A DNA stretch of 64,000 bases, taken from assembly GCA_050633165.1 (NCBI GenBank), contig JBOEFZ010000034.1:1-64000 (forward strand). Direction: 5' to 3'. The translations under genes were made by a program, and so were the position numbers. Positions 43,401 through 51,033 of the stretch are shown piece after piece (the first letter of the stretch is position 1; each line of letters opens with the position of its first letter). The notes beneath the pieces are model-generated. The model made no database searches, was not told the DNA's origin, and saw only the letters and a program-made list of their open reading frames with translations. The stretch comes from TMED27 sp050633165. GTDB taxonomy: Bacteria; Pseudomonadota; Alphaproteobacteria; Micavibrionales; Micavibrionaceae.

Positions 43401-43874
43401 GAAACATGCCTTTAGATAAAGAAACTCTTCTTCCGCCTTGTCATTTTGCTTATGCAACAACGCCTGATTAACCGGCCCCTTAATCCCGCCCGACAAACAA
43501 ATCAAGCCATCAGAAAATTCCTTCAGCTCTTCTTTGGAGATAATCGGCTGCACATTCTCATCACCGCCGCTCATATACGCATCGGAAATAAGACGGCAAA
43601 GATTACGATACCCGCCCTCATCCTGCGCCAATAGCACAAGCTGATACTCATCATTCCCATCAAGCGTATAAAGAACCTGCGCCCCGAAAATCGGCTGCAC
43701 CCCGCTTTTCGCCGCCTCCAACGCAAATTCAAGCGCCCCAAACATGTTCGATGAATCCGTAACCGCCACCGCCGGCATACGGTTCTTCACGCACATCGCA
43801 ACAAGGTCCTTAACCTTAATCGCCCCTTCCGCGAGCGAATACGCAGAATGCACATGAAGATGAATGAATGACAT
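40455..43874 (-). CDS. dnaE: DNA polymerase III alpha subunit
   Basis: 1139 aa, replicative polymerase. N-terminal PHP domain (FIHLHVHSAYSLAEGAIKVKDL). Catalytic palm acidic residues lie in VSMPDFDIDFCQDRREEVIQYV near residues 395-416, after PGRGSGAGSVVAWAL. A thumb/finger block GIMVYQEQVQRAAQALAGYSLGGADLLRRAMGKK (Glu/Gln-rich MVYQEQV) and an OB-fold (FQMAGVLLKKQEKMSQKGNKYAFLQLSD) follow. It is of the DnaE1 type. It lies downstream of lolD, separated by hairpin element A. Confidence 0.97.
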   Translation of the reverse strand: MSFIHLHVHSAYSLAEGAIKVKDLVAMCVKNRMPAVAVTDSSNMFGALEFALEAAKSGVQPIFGAQVLYTLDGNDEYQLVLLAQDEGGYRNLCRLISDAYMSGGDENVQPIISKEELKEFSDGLICLSGGIKGPVNQALLHKQNDKAEEEFLYLKACFGDRFYAEIQRHGWAEEAASEGALLDLAYAHDVGIVATNDCYFTDRKAHAAHDALLCISGGRYVSEEDRRKVTQEHYFKSAPEMEKLFEDIPEAIANTAVIAQRCSYLLKPIDPILPAFETEGTRSEIEELAAQAREGLQWRLDNFVMKIAPDTDPKPYFERLDFELGIIEGMGFPGYFLIVSDFIKWAKEQDIPVGPGRGSGAGSVVAWALKITDLDPLEFDLLFERFLNPERVSMPDFDIDFCQDRREEVIQYVQAKYGRDRVAQIITFGKLQARNTVRDVGRVLQMPYGQVDRLAKLIPNNPANPVTLQQALDDDPDLRLEIKKDDTSQRLIEIALQLEGLYRHASTHAAGVVIGDRPLHELVPLYRDPRSDMPVTQFNMKYVEQAGLVKFDFLGLKTMTVVHKTLKLVEAQHGKSIDALQIPLDDAPTYELMTQGATVGVFQLESAGMRDVLRKMRPDRFGDIIALVSLYRPGPMDNIPTYISNKEGKTEPDYMHDKLQPLLEETYGIMVYQEQVQRAAQALAGYSLGGADLLRRAMGKKIQAEMDAQREMFVKGAAEHNDVPAAKANEIFDQIAAFAGYGFNKSHAAAYALIGYWTAWLKCHYPLQFMAASMTLDLGNTDKLSVFKQDLDRMDVRLTPPDINKSDPDFKVDGEVIRYALAALKGVGEAAMCSIVAERDENGVYASLEDFSSRIDYKSLNKRQIQGLSAAGGFESLNPNRAQVFEGADIVLRYAASLAEERNSGQVSLFGGADSDTGLGMPDLPNVQPWDQLEQLAYEFKAVGFYLSAHPLDSREKQFENLKITSVAAVEQVMQNSTASRFQMAGVLLKKQEKMSQKGNKYAFLQLSDPSGIFEVTLFSEMLAASREYLEPGTPLLLGVEVEVREDQMRYTASSVKPLDEALEGKIREIDIHLESAAVMPKLKEFLDKEERGHAFINLHVRVDGARVVKLRLAGRHNLSAQARNVIRTQEGVLEVSEA

Positions 43875-43884
43875 GGAAATGATT

Positions 43885-43957
43885 TAACCACCAAGACACC
43901 AAGACGCCAAGAGTAAATATATTAAAACGCCTTGGTGACTTAGTGTCTTGGTGGTTA
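43885..43957. repeat. Hairpin element A between lolD and dnaE
   Basis: AACCACCAAGACAC (43886-43899) pairs perfectly with GTGTCTTGGTGGTT (43943-43956). Allowing three mismatches the arms extend to 26 bp each (inner CCAAGACGCCAAG against CTTGGTGACTTAG). It fills most of the gap. It may act as a terminator or mRNA-stabilising structure after lolD. Confidence 0.85.
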
Positions 43958-43960
43958 TTT

Positions 43961-44656
43961 TTAAAAGGCGCTCAACCGCCCGCCCTTCAACTCCAACGCA
44001 CGATCCATCGCGTCCGCCAAATCGTGATTATGCGTCGCAATCAGCGCCCCGCAATCACGCTCCCGCACTTGCTCCAGCAATACATCAAACACCTCCGCCG
44101 AGGTTTCAGGGTCCAAATTCCCCGTCGGCTCATCCGCCAATAGCAATTTCGGGTCATTCGCAAGCGCCCGCGCAATCGCCACGCGCTGCTGCTCCCCGCC
44201 CGACAATGTCGCCGGACGATGGGACAAACGCTTCCCTAAACCCAGCTGATGCAGCACAACCGCCGCCTGATCCATCGCATCACCCCGCGCTTCACCCGCA
44301 ATAATAAGGGGCATTGCAACATTTTCCTGCGCCGTAAACTCGGGTAAAAGATGATGGAATTGATAAATAAACCCGATATCATTGAGCCGCAGCGCCGTCC
44401 GCCCCGCATCATTCGCCTTCGTCACATCCTGATGATCAATCACAATCCGCCCCGCGGAAGGTTTATCCAACAACCCCGCAATCTGCAGCAGCGTAGATTT
44501 CCCGCTCCCGCTCTGCCCGACAAGCGCGACAAGCTCCCCCTTCTCGATCTTCAGATCCAGCCCCTTAAAAATCGTCAACGCCTTCCCGCCCTGCTTAAAC
44601 GTCTTGCACAAACCCGAAAGCTTAAGGATTACATCCTGCTCCATTGGATCATTCAT
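43961..44656 (-). CDS. lolD: Lipoprotein-releasing ABC transporter ATPase LolD
   Basis: 231 aa. Walker A GQSGSGKSTLLQIAGLLDKP (split GQSGSGKST), Q-loop QFHHLLPEF, signature LSGGEQQRVAIARAL, Walker B KLLLADEPTGNLDPETS, H-loop ATHNHDLA. Drives release of lipoproteins from the inner membrane to LolA with LolC/E. The ATG at 44656 follows GGGAGGTGGGT; the TTG at 44671 is rejected. Paired with lolC upstream across element R2. Confidence 0.96.
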   Translation of the reverse strand: MNDPMEQDVILKLSGLCKTFKQGGKALTIFKGLDLKIEKGELVALVGQSGSGKSTLLQIAGLLDKPSAGRIVIDHQDVTKANDAGRTALRLNDIGFIYQFHHLLPEFTAQENVAMPLIIAGEARGDAMDQAAVVLHQLGLGKRLSHRPATLSGGEQQRVAIARALANDPKLLLADEPTGNLDPETSAEVFDVLLEQVRERDCGALIATHNHDLADAMDRALELKGGRLSAF

Positions 44657-44673
44657 ACCCACCTCCCTCAACT

Positions 44674-44795
44674 GTCATCCCCGCGGCGCAGCTTGCTGCG
44701 CTCAAACAGCGGGGATCCACAAAGGTGAGCAGCTGCGCTGCTCGCATATAGATTCCGTTCGTGCAAATGCCCTGCGGGCATACCAACGGAATGAC
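44674..44795. repeat. Hairpin-ended element R2 between lolC and lolD
   Basis: 122 bp between GTCAT (44674) and ATGAC (44795). Three hairpins in a row: ATCCCCGC/GCGGGGAT (44677-44684 / 44709-44716) enclosing GCGCAGC-TT-GCTGCGC; GAGCAGC-TGC-GCTGCTC (44727-44743); and ATTCCGTT/AACGGAAT (44752-44759 / 44785-44792) enclosing ATGCCC-TGC-GGGCAT. Ends follow the R pattern GTCATYCC-stem-GGRATCY. No protein coding. Confidence 0.85.
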
Positions 44796-44811
44796 GCTTG
44801 TAATGAGAAGA

Positions 44812-46053
44812 TCACTCATACCGCAACGCCTCCACCGGATCGAGGCGCGAGGCACGCCACGCGGGATACAACGTCGCCAAAATGGAGAGGGAAAACGCCA
44901 TCCCGATAACCGCAATAACCTCCATCCAATCAATCTTCGCCGGAAGTTGCGAGAGGAAATAAATTTCGTCCGCGAATAATTCCGTTCCCGTCAACCCTTC
45001 CAAGAACTGCCGTATCCCCTCAATATTAACCGCAAAGGCAATCCCAAGCGCCGCGCCCATCAACGTCCCCGCAATACCAATACTCGCCCCCGTCAGCATA
45101 AAAATCCGCATCATATTTCCACGGCTCGCGCCCATCGTGCGCATAATCGCAATATCATGCCCCTTGTCTTTCACTAGCATAATCATGCTGGAAATAATAT
45201 TAAACGCCGCCACCAAAATAATCATGGTAAGGATCAAGAACATCACATTCCGCTCAACCTCTAACGCGTTAAAAAAGCTCTGATTACTATCGCGCCAATC
45301 ATAAACACCCGCCTGCCCCTCAACGGTTAAACTCACCGCCTCTCGCACCGCATCCAGATCCCGCGCATCATCCAAAAACACCTCCAACCCGCTCACCGCA
45401 TTATTAAGGCGAAAGAATTTCTGCGCATCCTCCAGCACCATAAAGATAAAGCCGCTATTATACTCATACATCCCGACATCAAACACCGCGCCAATCTCGT
45501 ACGATCGTTGCCGTGGCATAGAGCCAAAGGGCGTTGATTTCACCTGCGGCGAGAGAAGGTTAATCTTATCCCCCGGGCGCACGCGTAATTTATTCGCCAG
45601 AACCGATCCAATCGCGATCTTTCCGGCCGAAAAATCATCCAGCTTCCCCTCATTAATCGAATCCCGCAACAATTCCCGATTGGCGAAATCCTCCCACGCC
45701 ATACCACGCACCATCACACCCATCGATTGCCCGTTGCGCGAAACAAGCGCCTGACTCTCAATCATCGGCACAACTTGCTGCACGCCCGAAACCTGCGAAA
45801 CACGATCATCCAGATACGCATAATCATTCATCGGCCCCTGCAAGGAATAAACATTCATATGCCCATTCAGACCAAGGATACGGCTAAACAGCTCCGCCCG
45901 AAACCCGTTCATGACCGACATGACAATGATGAGCGTCGCCACACCGAGCATAATCCCCGTAAACGAGAATCCGGCAATAACAGAAACAAACCCCTCCGCC
46001 TTCTTCGCCCGCAAATACCGCCACGCCACCATACGTTCGAATGATGAAATCAT
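44812..46053 (-). CDS. lolC: Lipoprotein-releasing ABC transporter permease LolC/LolE
   Basis: 413 aa FtsX/MacB-type permease. An N-terminal membrane segment (GFSFTGIMLGVATLIIVMSVMNGF, about 28-51) precedes a large periplasmic domain (about 52-265), then three C-terminal helices (FLILTMIILVAAFNIISSMIML, GIAGTLMGAALGIAFAV, VIAVIGMAFSLSILATLYPAWRA). It ends with the family motif ASRLDPVEALRYE. Alphaproteobacteria usually have one LolC/E protein. Its ATG overlaps the stop of the GIY-YIG gene by four bases. Confidence 0.95.
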   Translation of the reverse strand: MISSFERMVAWRYLRAKKAEGFVSVIAGFSFTGIMLGVATLIIVMSVMNGFRAELFSRILGLNGHMNVYSLQGPMNDYAYLDDRVSQVSGVQQVVPMIESQALVSRNGQSMGVMVRGMAWEDFANRELLRDSINEGKLDDFSAGKIAIGSVLANKLRVRPGDKINLLSPQVKSTPFGSMPRQRSYEIGAVFDVGMYEYNSGFIFMVLEDAQKFFRLNNAVSGLEVFLDDARDLDAVREAVSLTVEGQAGVYDWRDSNQSFFNALEVERNVMFLILTMIILVAAFNIISSMIMLVKDKGHDIAIMRTMGASRGNMMRIFMLTGASIGIAGTLMGAALGIAFAVNIEGIRQFLEGLTGTELFADEIYFLSQLPAKIDWMEVIAVIGMAFSLSILATLYPAWRASRLDPVEALRYE

Positions 46054-46385
46054 AAAACAACCCCCACAACATCGTCATTCCTGCGAAAGCAGGAATCTGA
46101 TTGCCCCAAGTCAACCTCTCGCCATTCAGGGTTTGCCTTCTCTATCAACTCAACCTTCCAATCCCGTTTCCATTTTTTCATAGATTTCTCGCGGTGGATG
46201 GCCTCTTCAATACCATCATATTTTTCAAAATATATTAGCTTGGTAATGTTGTATTTCTTTGCATGCCCTTTAACAACACCATTCTTATGCTCCCAGATGC
46301 GTTTTTCCAAATTCGCGGTAACACCAATATAAAGCGCCGTATTCTTGCGCGTTGTTAAAATGTAGAGAAAACCACCTTTTTCCAT
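46050..46385 (-). CDS. GIY-YIG single-domain nuclease carried by element R3
   Basis: About 111 aa (start 46385; an ATG at 46403 inside the right end hairpin would add six). The GIY-YIG domain is complete: FLYILTTRKNTALYIGVTANLEKRIWEHKNG holds the YIL and YIG tyrosines and the catalytic Arg; EEAIHREKSMKKWKRDWKVELIEKANPEW holds the metal-binding Glu. The last residues SDSCFRRNDD are the translation of the left end hairpin of R3, so the gene runs from one terminal repeat into the other. Such proteins cut DNA in many repair and homing contexts; the true substrate is unknown. It splits proS from lolC. Confidence 0.88.
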   Translation of the reverse strand: MEKGGFLYILTTRKNTALYIGVTANLEKRIWEHKNGVVKGHAKKYNITKLIYFEKYDGIEEAIHREKSMKKWKRDWKVELIEKANPEWREVDLGQSDSCFRRNDDVVGVVL

Positions 46386-46421
46386 GACAGCCACCAGATC
46401 CATGCTTTCGCAGGGATGACG
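46073..46421. mobile_element. Element R3: terminal inverted hairpins around a GIY-YIG nuclease gene
   Basis: Left end 46073-46098 reads CGTCAT, then ATTCCTGC-GAAA-GCAGGAAT, a perfect 8-pair hairpin with a GAAA loop, then CT. Right end 46396-46421 is its inverted copy with 23 of 26 bases matching. The 349 bp unit holds only the GIY-YIG gene. No clear target duplication was found. Shares end pattern with R1 and R2, which lack a gene. Mobility is inferred, not shown. Confidence 0.65.
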
Positions 46422-46436
46422 TATATTATTTGAATA

Positions 46437-47891
46437 TTAATAAGCCTTCCCGACAAGAACCGTTTTCCCATCATCCTCAAGCGGCATACACCGCGAGGTC
46501 AGCGAATACCACTTCTTCAAATCCTCATATTGCGGATCATCAATCAACGCTGCATCAATCTTCACAAAGCCCTTCGCCTTCTTATTCTTAAAGAACGCGC
46601 CCAATTCATCAAGATCACTTTTCTCAACAATATTTTCATCACGAAACGCCGTTGCACGTGACAATAGCTCATCATGTATAGCATTAAGGATACCACCCAC
46701 ATCATTGATAAAACTATCAAATTCGCAACTCGTCTTGCTCTCGCGACCCAAATCACGGCGCACATGGGTAAGCGTTTCCTCATCCACCTCACGTCCGCCA
46801 ATCTCGACACGCAACGGCACGCCTTTTTTCACCATACCCCACATCTTATCCGGCGTACGCGCGTCCGAAGCATCAATTTTGACACGTATACCCACCGCCT
46901 TAAGCGCATCCTTAAGCCGCTCCGCATACGCCAAAATCCGCTCCCGATCCGCATCATCCTTAATAATCGGAATAATCCCGACCTGATACGGCGCAATCTT
47001 CGGCGGCATAATCATGCCATCATCATCCCCATGCACCATAATCATCGCCCCGATAAGCCGCGTAGAAATCCCCCAGCTTGTGGTATAAGCAAGCTGCTCA
47101 TCCCCTTCCCGGTCTTGGAATTTAATTCCGCAACTCGTCGAGAAATTCTGCCCCAAATCATGCGACGTTCCGGCCTGCAAAGCCTTCCCATCCTGCATCA
47201 TCGCTTCAATCGTCAGGGTATTCACCGCCCCCGGAAACCGCTCATCCGCTGTCTTCTCCCCCACAATCACAGGCAGCGCAAGCGCATCACGCGCAAATTC
47301 GGCATAGGCCTCAATCATCTTCCGCGCATCCACCTTGGCCTCTTCCGCCGTTTCAAACGCATTATGCCCCTCCTGCCAAAGGAACTCGCTTGTCCTCAAA
47401 AACAAACGCGTGCGCATTTCCCACCGCATCACATTCGCCCATTGATTAATCTTCATCGGCAAATCACGATAAGATTGTATCCACCGCGCCATGCTATCGC
47501 CGATAATCGTCTCCGACGTTGGGCGAATAACATATGGCTCCTCCAGCTCCCCCGCCGGCTTCAAACCTCCCTGCCCGTCATCTTCAAGCCGGTGATGCGT
47601 CACAACCGCGCATTCCTTGGCAAAGCCATCAATATGCTCCGCCTCACGCGAAATAAACTCTAAGGGGATAAGCAGCGGAAAATACGCATTCTCAACCCCC
47701 ATATCCTTGATCATACCATCAAAAATACGCTGCATATTCTCCCACACCGCATAGCCATAGGGCTTAATAATCATGCACCCACGCACCGGCGAGTTCTCCG
47801 CCATATCCGCAGCCCTCACAACCTGCTGATACCATTCAGGAAAATTCTCGCCACGTGTTGGTGTGATGGCCGTTTTCGTGTGTTTACCCAT
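46437..47891 (-). CDS. proS: Prolyl-tRNA synthetase, archaeal/eukaryotic type (ProS type 3)
   Basis: 484 aa from the ATG at 47891 (MGKHTKTAITPTRGENF). Class II synthetase with motifs LKxGxY-free type 3 layout: ENSPVRGCMIIKPYGYAVWENMQ, NAYFPLLIPLEFI, VIRPTSETIIGDSM, WANVMRWEMRTRLFLRTSEFLWQEGHNAF, QAGTSHDLGQNF and TSWGISTRLIGAMIMVHGDD. The C-terminus ends in Tyr (VLVGKAY), a hallmark of this type. It lacks the editing domain of bacterial type 1, and the C-terminal zinc cysteines are absent. Alphaproteobacteria usually have type 2 in this place before lolC-lolD-dnaE, so replacement in situ is likely. Confidence 0.93.
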   Translation of the reverse strand: MGKHTKTAITPTRGENFPEWYQQVVRAADMAENSPVRGCMIIKPYGYAVWENMQRIFDGMIKDMGVENAYFPLLIPLEFISREAEHIDGFAKECAVVTHHRLEDDGQGGLKPAGELEEPYVIRPTSETIIGDSMARWIQSYRDLPMKINQWANVMRWEMRTRLFLRTSEFLWQEGHNAFETAEEAKVDARKMIEAYAEFARDALALPVIVGEKTADERFPGAVNTLTIEAMMQDGKALQAGTSHDLGQNFSTSCGIKFQDREGDEQLAYTTSWGISTRLIGAMIMVHGDDDGMIMPPKIAPYQVGIIPIIKDDADRERILAYAERLKDALKAVGIRVKIDASDARTPDKMWGMVKKGVPLRVEIGGREVDEETLTHVRRDLGRESKTSCEFDSFINDVGGILNAIHDELLSRATAFRDENIVEKSDLDELGAFFKNKKAKGFVKIDAALIDDPQYEDLKKWYSLTSRCMPLEDDGKTVLVGKAY

Positions 47892-47914
47892 TGCTTTTAA
47901 CCCTATTCGCAAAG

Positions 47915-48352
47915 TTACGGATATTGCCCTTCGATCACATCGGAAACGACATCATCAAGAACCTCAACCTCAATACCCCCATCATCAAGGTTTGGCAACG
48001 AATTTTCATCATCGACACGTCCCTCAACAACAACTTCCGTGCCGCATGTCCGCTTAACCTGCGAAGATATATCCTGCCCGTTATACATCACGCGCCCATC
48101 TTGGTATATTTCCACGCTCGCAACCTCCGGCTCAACCACCAATCCATCAATCTCAATCCCCGCCTTCACCGGAATACGCACAGGATCAAGAATGGGACTC
48201 TCAACCGCATTCAAATCCGCCGGAACAACGCCCCTCCCACGCACATCAACCCCCGCAACATAATCCGCCCCCTTGGCAATATGCGCGCATAAATCATCCG
48301 CGAGAGCAGGAAAAGAAAACAACAACACGAGAAGAAAAACACGGATCATCAT
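47915..48352 (-). CDS. Exported protein of unknown function
   Basis: 145 aa with a signal peptide (cut after PALAD near 18-19). The mature part starts DLCAHIAKGADYVAGVDVRGRGVVPADLN; the middle has a beta-rich PVKAGIEIDGLVVEPEVASVEIYQDGRVMYNGQDIS and the end is acidic. Two Cys (about 22 and 105) could form a disulfide. Start codon overlaps the DUF1467 stop (ATGA). No family recognised by me; periplasmic. Found in the RNase J-DUF1467-proS context, suggesting a conserved but undefined alphaproteobacterial protein. Confidence 0.75.
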   Translation of the reverse strand: MMIRVFLLVLLFSFPALADDLCAHIAKGADYVAGVDVRGRGVVPADLNAVESPILDPVRIPVKAGIEIDGLVVEPEVASVEIYQDGRVMYNGQDISSQVKRTCGTEVVVEGRVDDENSLPNLDDGGIEVEVLDDVVSDVIEGQYP

Positions 48353-48591
48353 AAATCCTCTTCCATCATCGTCTTCGCCATATCATGGAAGCTAATCAAA
48401 TCCGATTGTACGAGCGCAAAAATCGCCCCCCAAATCACAACACTCACCCCCGTTGTGATGATCAATTTCCGCTTCATATTCGGCGTTACGGGCGTGCCAT
48501 CCTCATCCCGTCGATGCCCAAACGGCAAAACCGTGAACAACATCACCCACCAAACCAGCAAGAAAACAATAATACCCGTAACAACGCCCAT
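48349..48591 (-). CDS. DUF1467 family membrane protein
   Basis: 80 aa with two membrane helices (VVTGIIVFLLVWWVMLFTVLPF at 3-24 and LIITTGVSVVIWGAIFALV at about 43-61). The motif WWVMLFTVLPFGHRRDEDG is typical of DUF1467, an alphaproteobacterial family of unknown function usually located between RNase J and proS. It lies 3 bp after RNase J and overlaps the next exported protein gene by four bases. Confidence 0.9.
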   Translation of the reverse strand: MGVVTGIIVFLLVWWVMLFTVLPFGHRRDEDGTPVTPNMKRKLIITTGVSVVIWGAIFALVQSDLISFHDMAKTMMEEDL

Positions 48592-48594
48592 ACC

Positions 48595-50268
48595 TTAAAC
48601 CCTCAACACATGCACCGTCGTCTTCGGCTTAATCCCAAGCGTATGATGGCAAAAACGCCGCAGCCCAATCCGCAACTCCTCACCAATAAAATGATCATCC
48701 AGCCGCTCATCAAGCGTCAAATCATCAAAAATCTCCTCAATCTCAATCGCCAGATTATCCTCAATCTGTGCCTCACCTGCATTTTTCACATCGATCAAAC
48801 CAAGCATTTCAAATTGCGGCGAACCGAGCATCTTCCCACCGCCATCAACCGCCACAGACACATGCAGCGCCCCCGTAAATTGCAACTTCCGCCGCTCGGA
48901 AATCGAGCGATGCTCCGCCTTAATCGCCCGCTTTTGATCCACCGCCAAAACGCCCGTCTCAATATGATCCACCACCGCCGGCGCATCAGGCCCAAGACGA
49001 ATAACCGACCCATTGCTCGGCACAATCGTATTTTTCACCTGACAGCTCTGTGCGAATTTTGCATGCGCCTCAAGCTGCGTCCGCTCCCCATGTACGGGCA
49101 CAACCAAAGACGGACGCAGCCATTGTAACATCTGCGCAATCTCGTCACGACAAGGATGGCCGGAAACATGAATTTTATGCGGCGTATCATTGGGGGTAAT
49201 CACCTTAATCCCCGCCCCCGAAAGGTTGTTCTTAACCGTATTCACTTCTCGCTCATTCCCCGGAATTGCCCGCGCGGAAAAGATAACCGTATCTCCGCGT
49301 TTCAGGCTCGCATTACGATGATCCCCCCGCGCAATTTTGGCCAAAGCCGCACGGAACTCCCCCTGCGATCCGGTCACAATCATCACCGCATTACTATCAG
49401 GCAAAAAACCTAAATCTTCCTCATCCACAAACGCCGGAATATCATCCAGATACCCGCACTCCTTCGCGCAGCCAATCATCCGGTGCAACGATCGCCCGAT
49501 CACACCAACTTGCCGGTCACAGGCCTCCGCCGCCTTCGCAATGCTCCGTACCCGCGCAATGTTGGAGGAAAACATCGTAATCGCAATGCGCCCTTTTTGC
49601 TCCTTAAACAGCTCGGCTAGCCCGACCTCAACATCCGCCTCCGAACCTGAAAACCCATCAACCTCCGCATTCGTCGAATCCCCGATATAGGCAAGCACCC
49701 CATCATCGCCAATCGCCTTAAACGCTTCGGCATCCACCGCCTCACCAATCACCGGCGCAGGGTCTAAATTCCAATCTCCACTATGCATGACCCGCCCGTA
49801 ATCCGTATCAATCAACACCGAAAACGCTTCCGGCACCGAATGCGTCACGGGGATCGCCTGAACCGAAAATGCGCCAATCTGAACCGCTTCATGCGGCTCG
49901 AAAATCTCAATCGGCACTTTGCGCAAATTCTGCTCTTCCAATTTCTTCCGCAGCACCGCCGCCGTAAATGGCGCGGTATAAATCGGGCATTTCAACCGCT
50001 TCCACAAACGCGCCACCGCGCCAATATGATCCTCATGCGCATGGGTGATAATCAACCCTTTAAGACGCCCCTGATTTTCCTCCAAAAACGCAGGATCAGG
50101 GAGCAACAAATCAATCCCCGGCAAGCGCTCATCCGCAAAACCAATCCCACAATCAATCGCCAGCAAATCCCCGTCACAGGCATAAACATTCAAATTCACA
50201 CCAAACTGCTCACTCCCGCCAAGCGGCACAAAATACAGCGCATTATCATCCAAAGCCGGATATGTCAT
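48595..50268 (-). CDS. rnj: Ribonuclease J
   Basis: 557 aa metallo-beta-lactamase/beta-CASP nuclease with 5' exo- and endonuclease activity on RNA. Zinc motif HAHEDHIGA near residues 76-84, later HSGDW, and the beta-CASP blocks GDSTNAEVDGFSGSE, SSNIARVRSIAKAA, TGSQGEF and HVSGHPCRDE. C-terminal dimerisation domain present. In alphaproteobacteria it takes part in rRNA and mRNA processing. It follows coaX by 3 bp. Confidence 0.95.
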   Translation of the reverse strand: MTYPALDDNALYFVPLGGSEQFGVNLNVYACDGDLLAIDCGIGFADERLPGIDLLLPDPAFLEENQGRLKGLIITHAHEDHIGAVARLWKRLKCPIYTAPFTAAVLRKKLEEQNLRKVPIEIFEPHEAVQIGAFSVQAIPVTHSVPEAFSVLIDTDYGRVMHSGDWNLDPAPVIGEAVDAEAFKAIGDDGVLAYIGDSTNAEVDGFSGSEADVEVGLAELFKEQKGRIAITMFSSNIARVRSIAKAAEACDRQVGVIGRSLHRMIGCAKECGYLDDIPAFVDEEDLGFLPDSNAVMIVTGSQGEFRAALAKIARGDHRNASLKRGDTVIFSARAIPGNEREVNTVKNNLSGAGIKVITPNDTPHKIHVSGHPCRDEIAQMLQWLRPSLVVPVHGERTQLEAHAKFAQSCQVKNTIVPSNGSVIRLGPDAPAVVDHIETGVLAVDQKRAIKAEHRSISERRKLQFTGALHVSVAVDGGGKMLGSPQFEMLGLIDVKNAGEAQIEDNLAIEIEEIFDDLTLDERLDDHFIGEELRIGLRRFCHHTLGIKPKTTVHVLRV

Positions 50269-50271
50269 TTC

Positions 50272-51027
50272 TTATTCCTTTATATTTGCGGCAATCATCC
50301 GCAATCCTTTTAACGTTAAATCCTGATCCACATGATCAATCACATCACAATCCGTAGCAAAAAGCGGCGCAAGCCCACCCGTCGCAATCACATAAGGCAC
50401 ACCCTCACCCGCACCCATCTCGCCCGCAATCCTGCGCACAATATTCTCGACCAACCCTTGATAGCCGAAAAACACACCCGATTGCATGGCATGCACCGTA
50501 TTCGCGCCAATCACCCGCTCTGGTCGCGCCACCACAATTTCCGGCAATTTCGCCGCCGCTGCCTCCAACGCCGCCACCGACAAATTCACCCCTGGCGCAA
50601 TCACGCCGCCCGCATACGCGCCATCACCATTAATTACATCAAACGTCGTTGCCGTTCCAAAATCAATCACAATCGCCCCTGAAGCAATATGCCCATGATA
50701 TTCCGTACACACCGCCGCTGCATTCACCAACCGGTCCGCACCAACCTCCGCCGGATTATCAACCGCAACCTCAATCCCGACATTATCCTTATCAATAAAG
50801 ACAGGCTCAACATCAAAGGCTTCACGACACCCCCCCGCCACCCGCGCATTCACCTCCGGCACGACCGAGGCAATCACCGCCCGCGAAATATCAAACCGCC
50901 CAAGAACATCCGCAGCATTCGCATAATCATTCGCATGCGTTTCCACACGAAAACTCTGCAACAACGCTTCCCCGTTAAACACGGCAAAAACAATATTCGT
51001 ATTCCCAATATCAATCGCGAGCAGCAT
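50272..51027 (-). CDS. coaX: Type III pantothenate kinase
   Basis: 251 aa ASKHA-fold kinase, first step of CoA synthesis. Phosphate-binding loop LLAIDIGNTNIVFAVF at the N-terminus, GADRLVNAAA near 98-107, IDFGTATTFDVI near 123-134, and GGVIAPGVNLS. Complete length. Located between birA and RNase J, as in other alphaproteobacteria (nuoN-birA-coaX-rnj). Confidence 0.95.
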   Translation of the reverse strand: MLLAIDIGNTNIVFAVFNGEALLQSFRVETHANDYANAADVLGRFDISRAVIASVVPEVNARVAGGCREAFDVEPVFIDKDNVGIEVAVDNPAEVGADRLVNAAAVCTEYHGHIASGAIVIDFGTATTFDVINGDGAYAGGVIAPGVNLSVAALEAAAAKLPEIVVARPERVIGANTVHAMQSGVFFGYQGLVENIVRRIAGEMGAGEGVPYVIATGGLAPLFATDCDVIDHVDQDLTLKGLRMIAANIKE

Positions 51028-51033
51028 AATTCC

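Noticed and set aside
43885..46421. CRISPR array or CRISPR-like repeats
   Set aside because: Repeats are palindromes of variable length without regular spacing or unique spacers, and no cas genes are present.
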